Source: CAZPXZ01 sp965221505 (GTDB lineage: Bacteria > Pseudomonadota > Alphaproteobacteria > Rhodobacterales > CAZPXZ01). From it: a stretch of DNA of 64,000 bases. A model generated the notes under the pieces. The model saw nothing but the letters and a program-made list of their open reading frames with translations, searched no databases and was not told where the DNA came from. This document shows positions 63,891 to 64,000 of the stretch, in pieces. The position numbers were made by a program, and so were the translations under genes. Where the stretch lies: the NCBI GenBank assembly GCA_965221505.1, contig CBDCSI010000002.1, positions 1-64,000 of the forward strand, in the 5' to 3' direction. Position 1 is the first letter of the stretch. Each line of letters begins with the position of its first letter.

Positions 63891-64000
63891 ATGAAGCCTG
63901 ATTCCTTCGTGCCTAGCGATAACCCCAGCATGACCTGTGCATCCATGCTCATGCCGGCCGTGTCCGGCCTCGTAGAATCCGTGCGGGTTCCCGACCGCTC
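63891..64000 (+). CDS. Possible start of an unidentified gene, cut by the right edge
   Basis: A frame starting MKPDSFVPSDNPSMTC three bases after the ccmH stop stays open to the edge (37 codons). It does not resemble CcmI, the usual next gene, and has no membrane segment or clear ribosome binding site. It may be a chance frame. Confidence 0.2.
   Translation, partial: MKPDSFVPSDNPSMTCASMLMPAVSGLVESVRVPDR

Noticed and set aside
1..64000. tRNA genes and CRISPR arrays
   Set aside because: No TpsiC-arm-like GGTTCGAxTCC segment in a cloverleaf context and no regularly spaced repeats were found by eye on either strand.

Overview
The window looks like a piece of an alphaproteobacterial chromosome, probably from a denitrifying or nitrate-respiring species of uncertain order. 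The evidence is a GC-rich genome with strongly GC-ending codons, the block murA / DUF2948 / UPF0262 / low-molecular-weight phosphatase / infA / RNase G / yacG found in this class, a class I PHA synthase, a System I (Ccm) cytochrome c maturation cluster and a membrane-bound nitrate reductase. No rRNA, tRNA or CRISPR array was seen.

Layout. 1-6150 is a gene-poor, visibly less GC-rich accessory region. It holds the start of a secreted protein that leaves the left edge, a 54-bp tandem duplication, two related XRE-type regulators (1656-2360 and 4221-4787, minus) and a likely frameshifted gene remnant between them. 6255-13708 is one plus-strand operon: an M24/creatinase-fold hydrolase, a five-component-type peptide/opine ABC importer (binding protein, two permeases, one ATPase polypeptide carrying both nucleotide-binding domains) and an M20-family hydrolase. 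Both hydrolases have lost most canonical metal ligands. 13752-17828 (minus) holds moeA, mobB, mobA, fdhD and an HpcH/HpaI aldolase. 18029-20361 (plus) holds a 2-oxoglutarate oxygenase and both subunits of a 3-oxoacid CoA-transferase. 20772-24890 (minus) is rpmI-rplT-pheS-pheT, divergent from phaC (25219-27030), which has a PhaR-like palindrome upstream.

27933-29488 is a small defence/recombination island: an Rpn-type PD-(D/E)XK nuclease with a strong internal ribosome binding site, plus a recent partial duplication giving a free-standing copy of its C-terminal module. 29936-35078 (minus) is housekeeping: tusA-like, yacG, rng, infA, a phosphatase, UPF0262, DUF2948, murA and a small basic protein. 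pepN (35412-38060) and an orphan, apparently inactivated IstA transposase (38171-39577) follow on the plus strand.

39826-50391 is the respiratory nitrate reductase operon narK1-narK2-narGHJI plus a peptidyl-prolyl isomerase. 50483-57109 (minus) is a ribose-type sugar ABC importer whose last gene is an unusual fusion of a winged-helix DNA-binding domain to a solute-binding-protein domain with no signal peptide. A divergent sugar-alcohol-type dehydrogenase (57329-58132) shares the intergenic region. 58479-63888 is ccmABCD-FGH with no ccmE at its usual place.

How they fit together. The Moco genes (bis-MGD synthesis, 13.7-17 kb) feed NarG. Ccm supplies c-type cytochromes used by the wider respiratory chain. 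phaC and the CoA-transferase link acetoacetyl/hydroxyacyl-CoA metabolism to PHA storage. The two transport operons are catabolic islands, each pairing uptake with a cytoplasmic enzyme.
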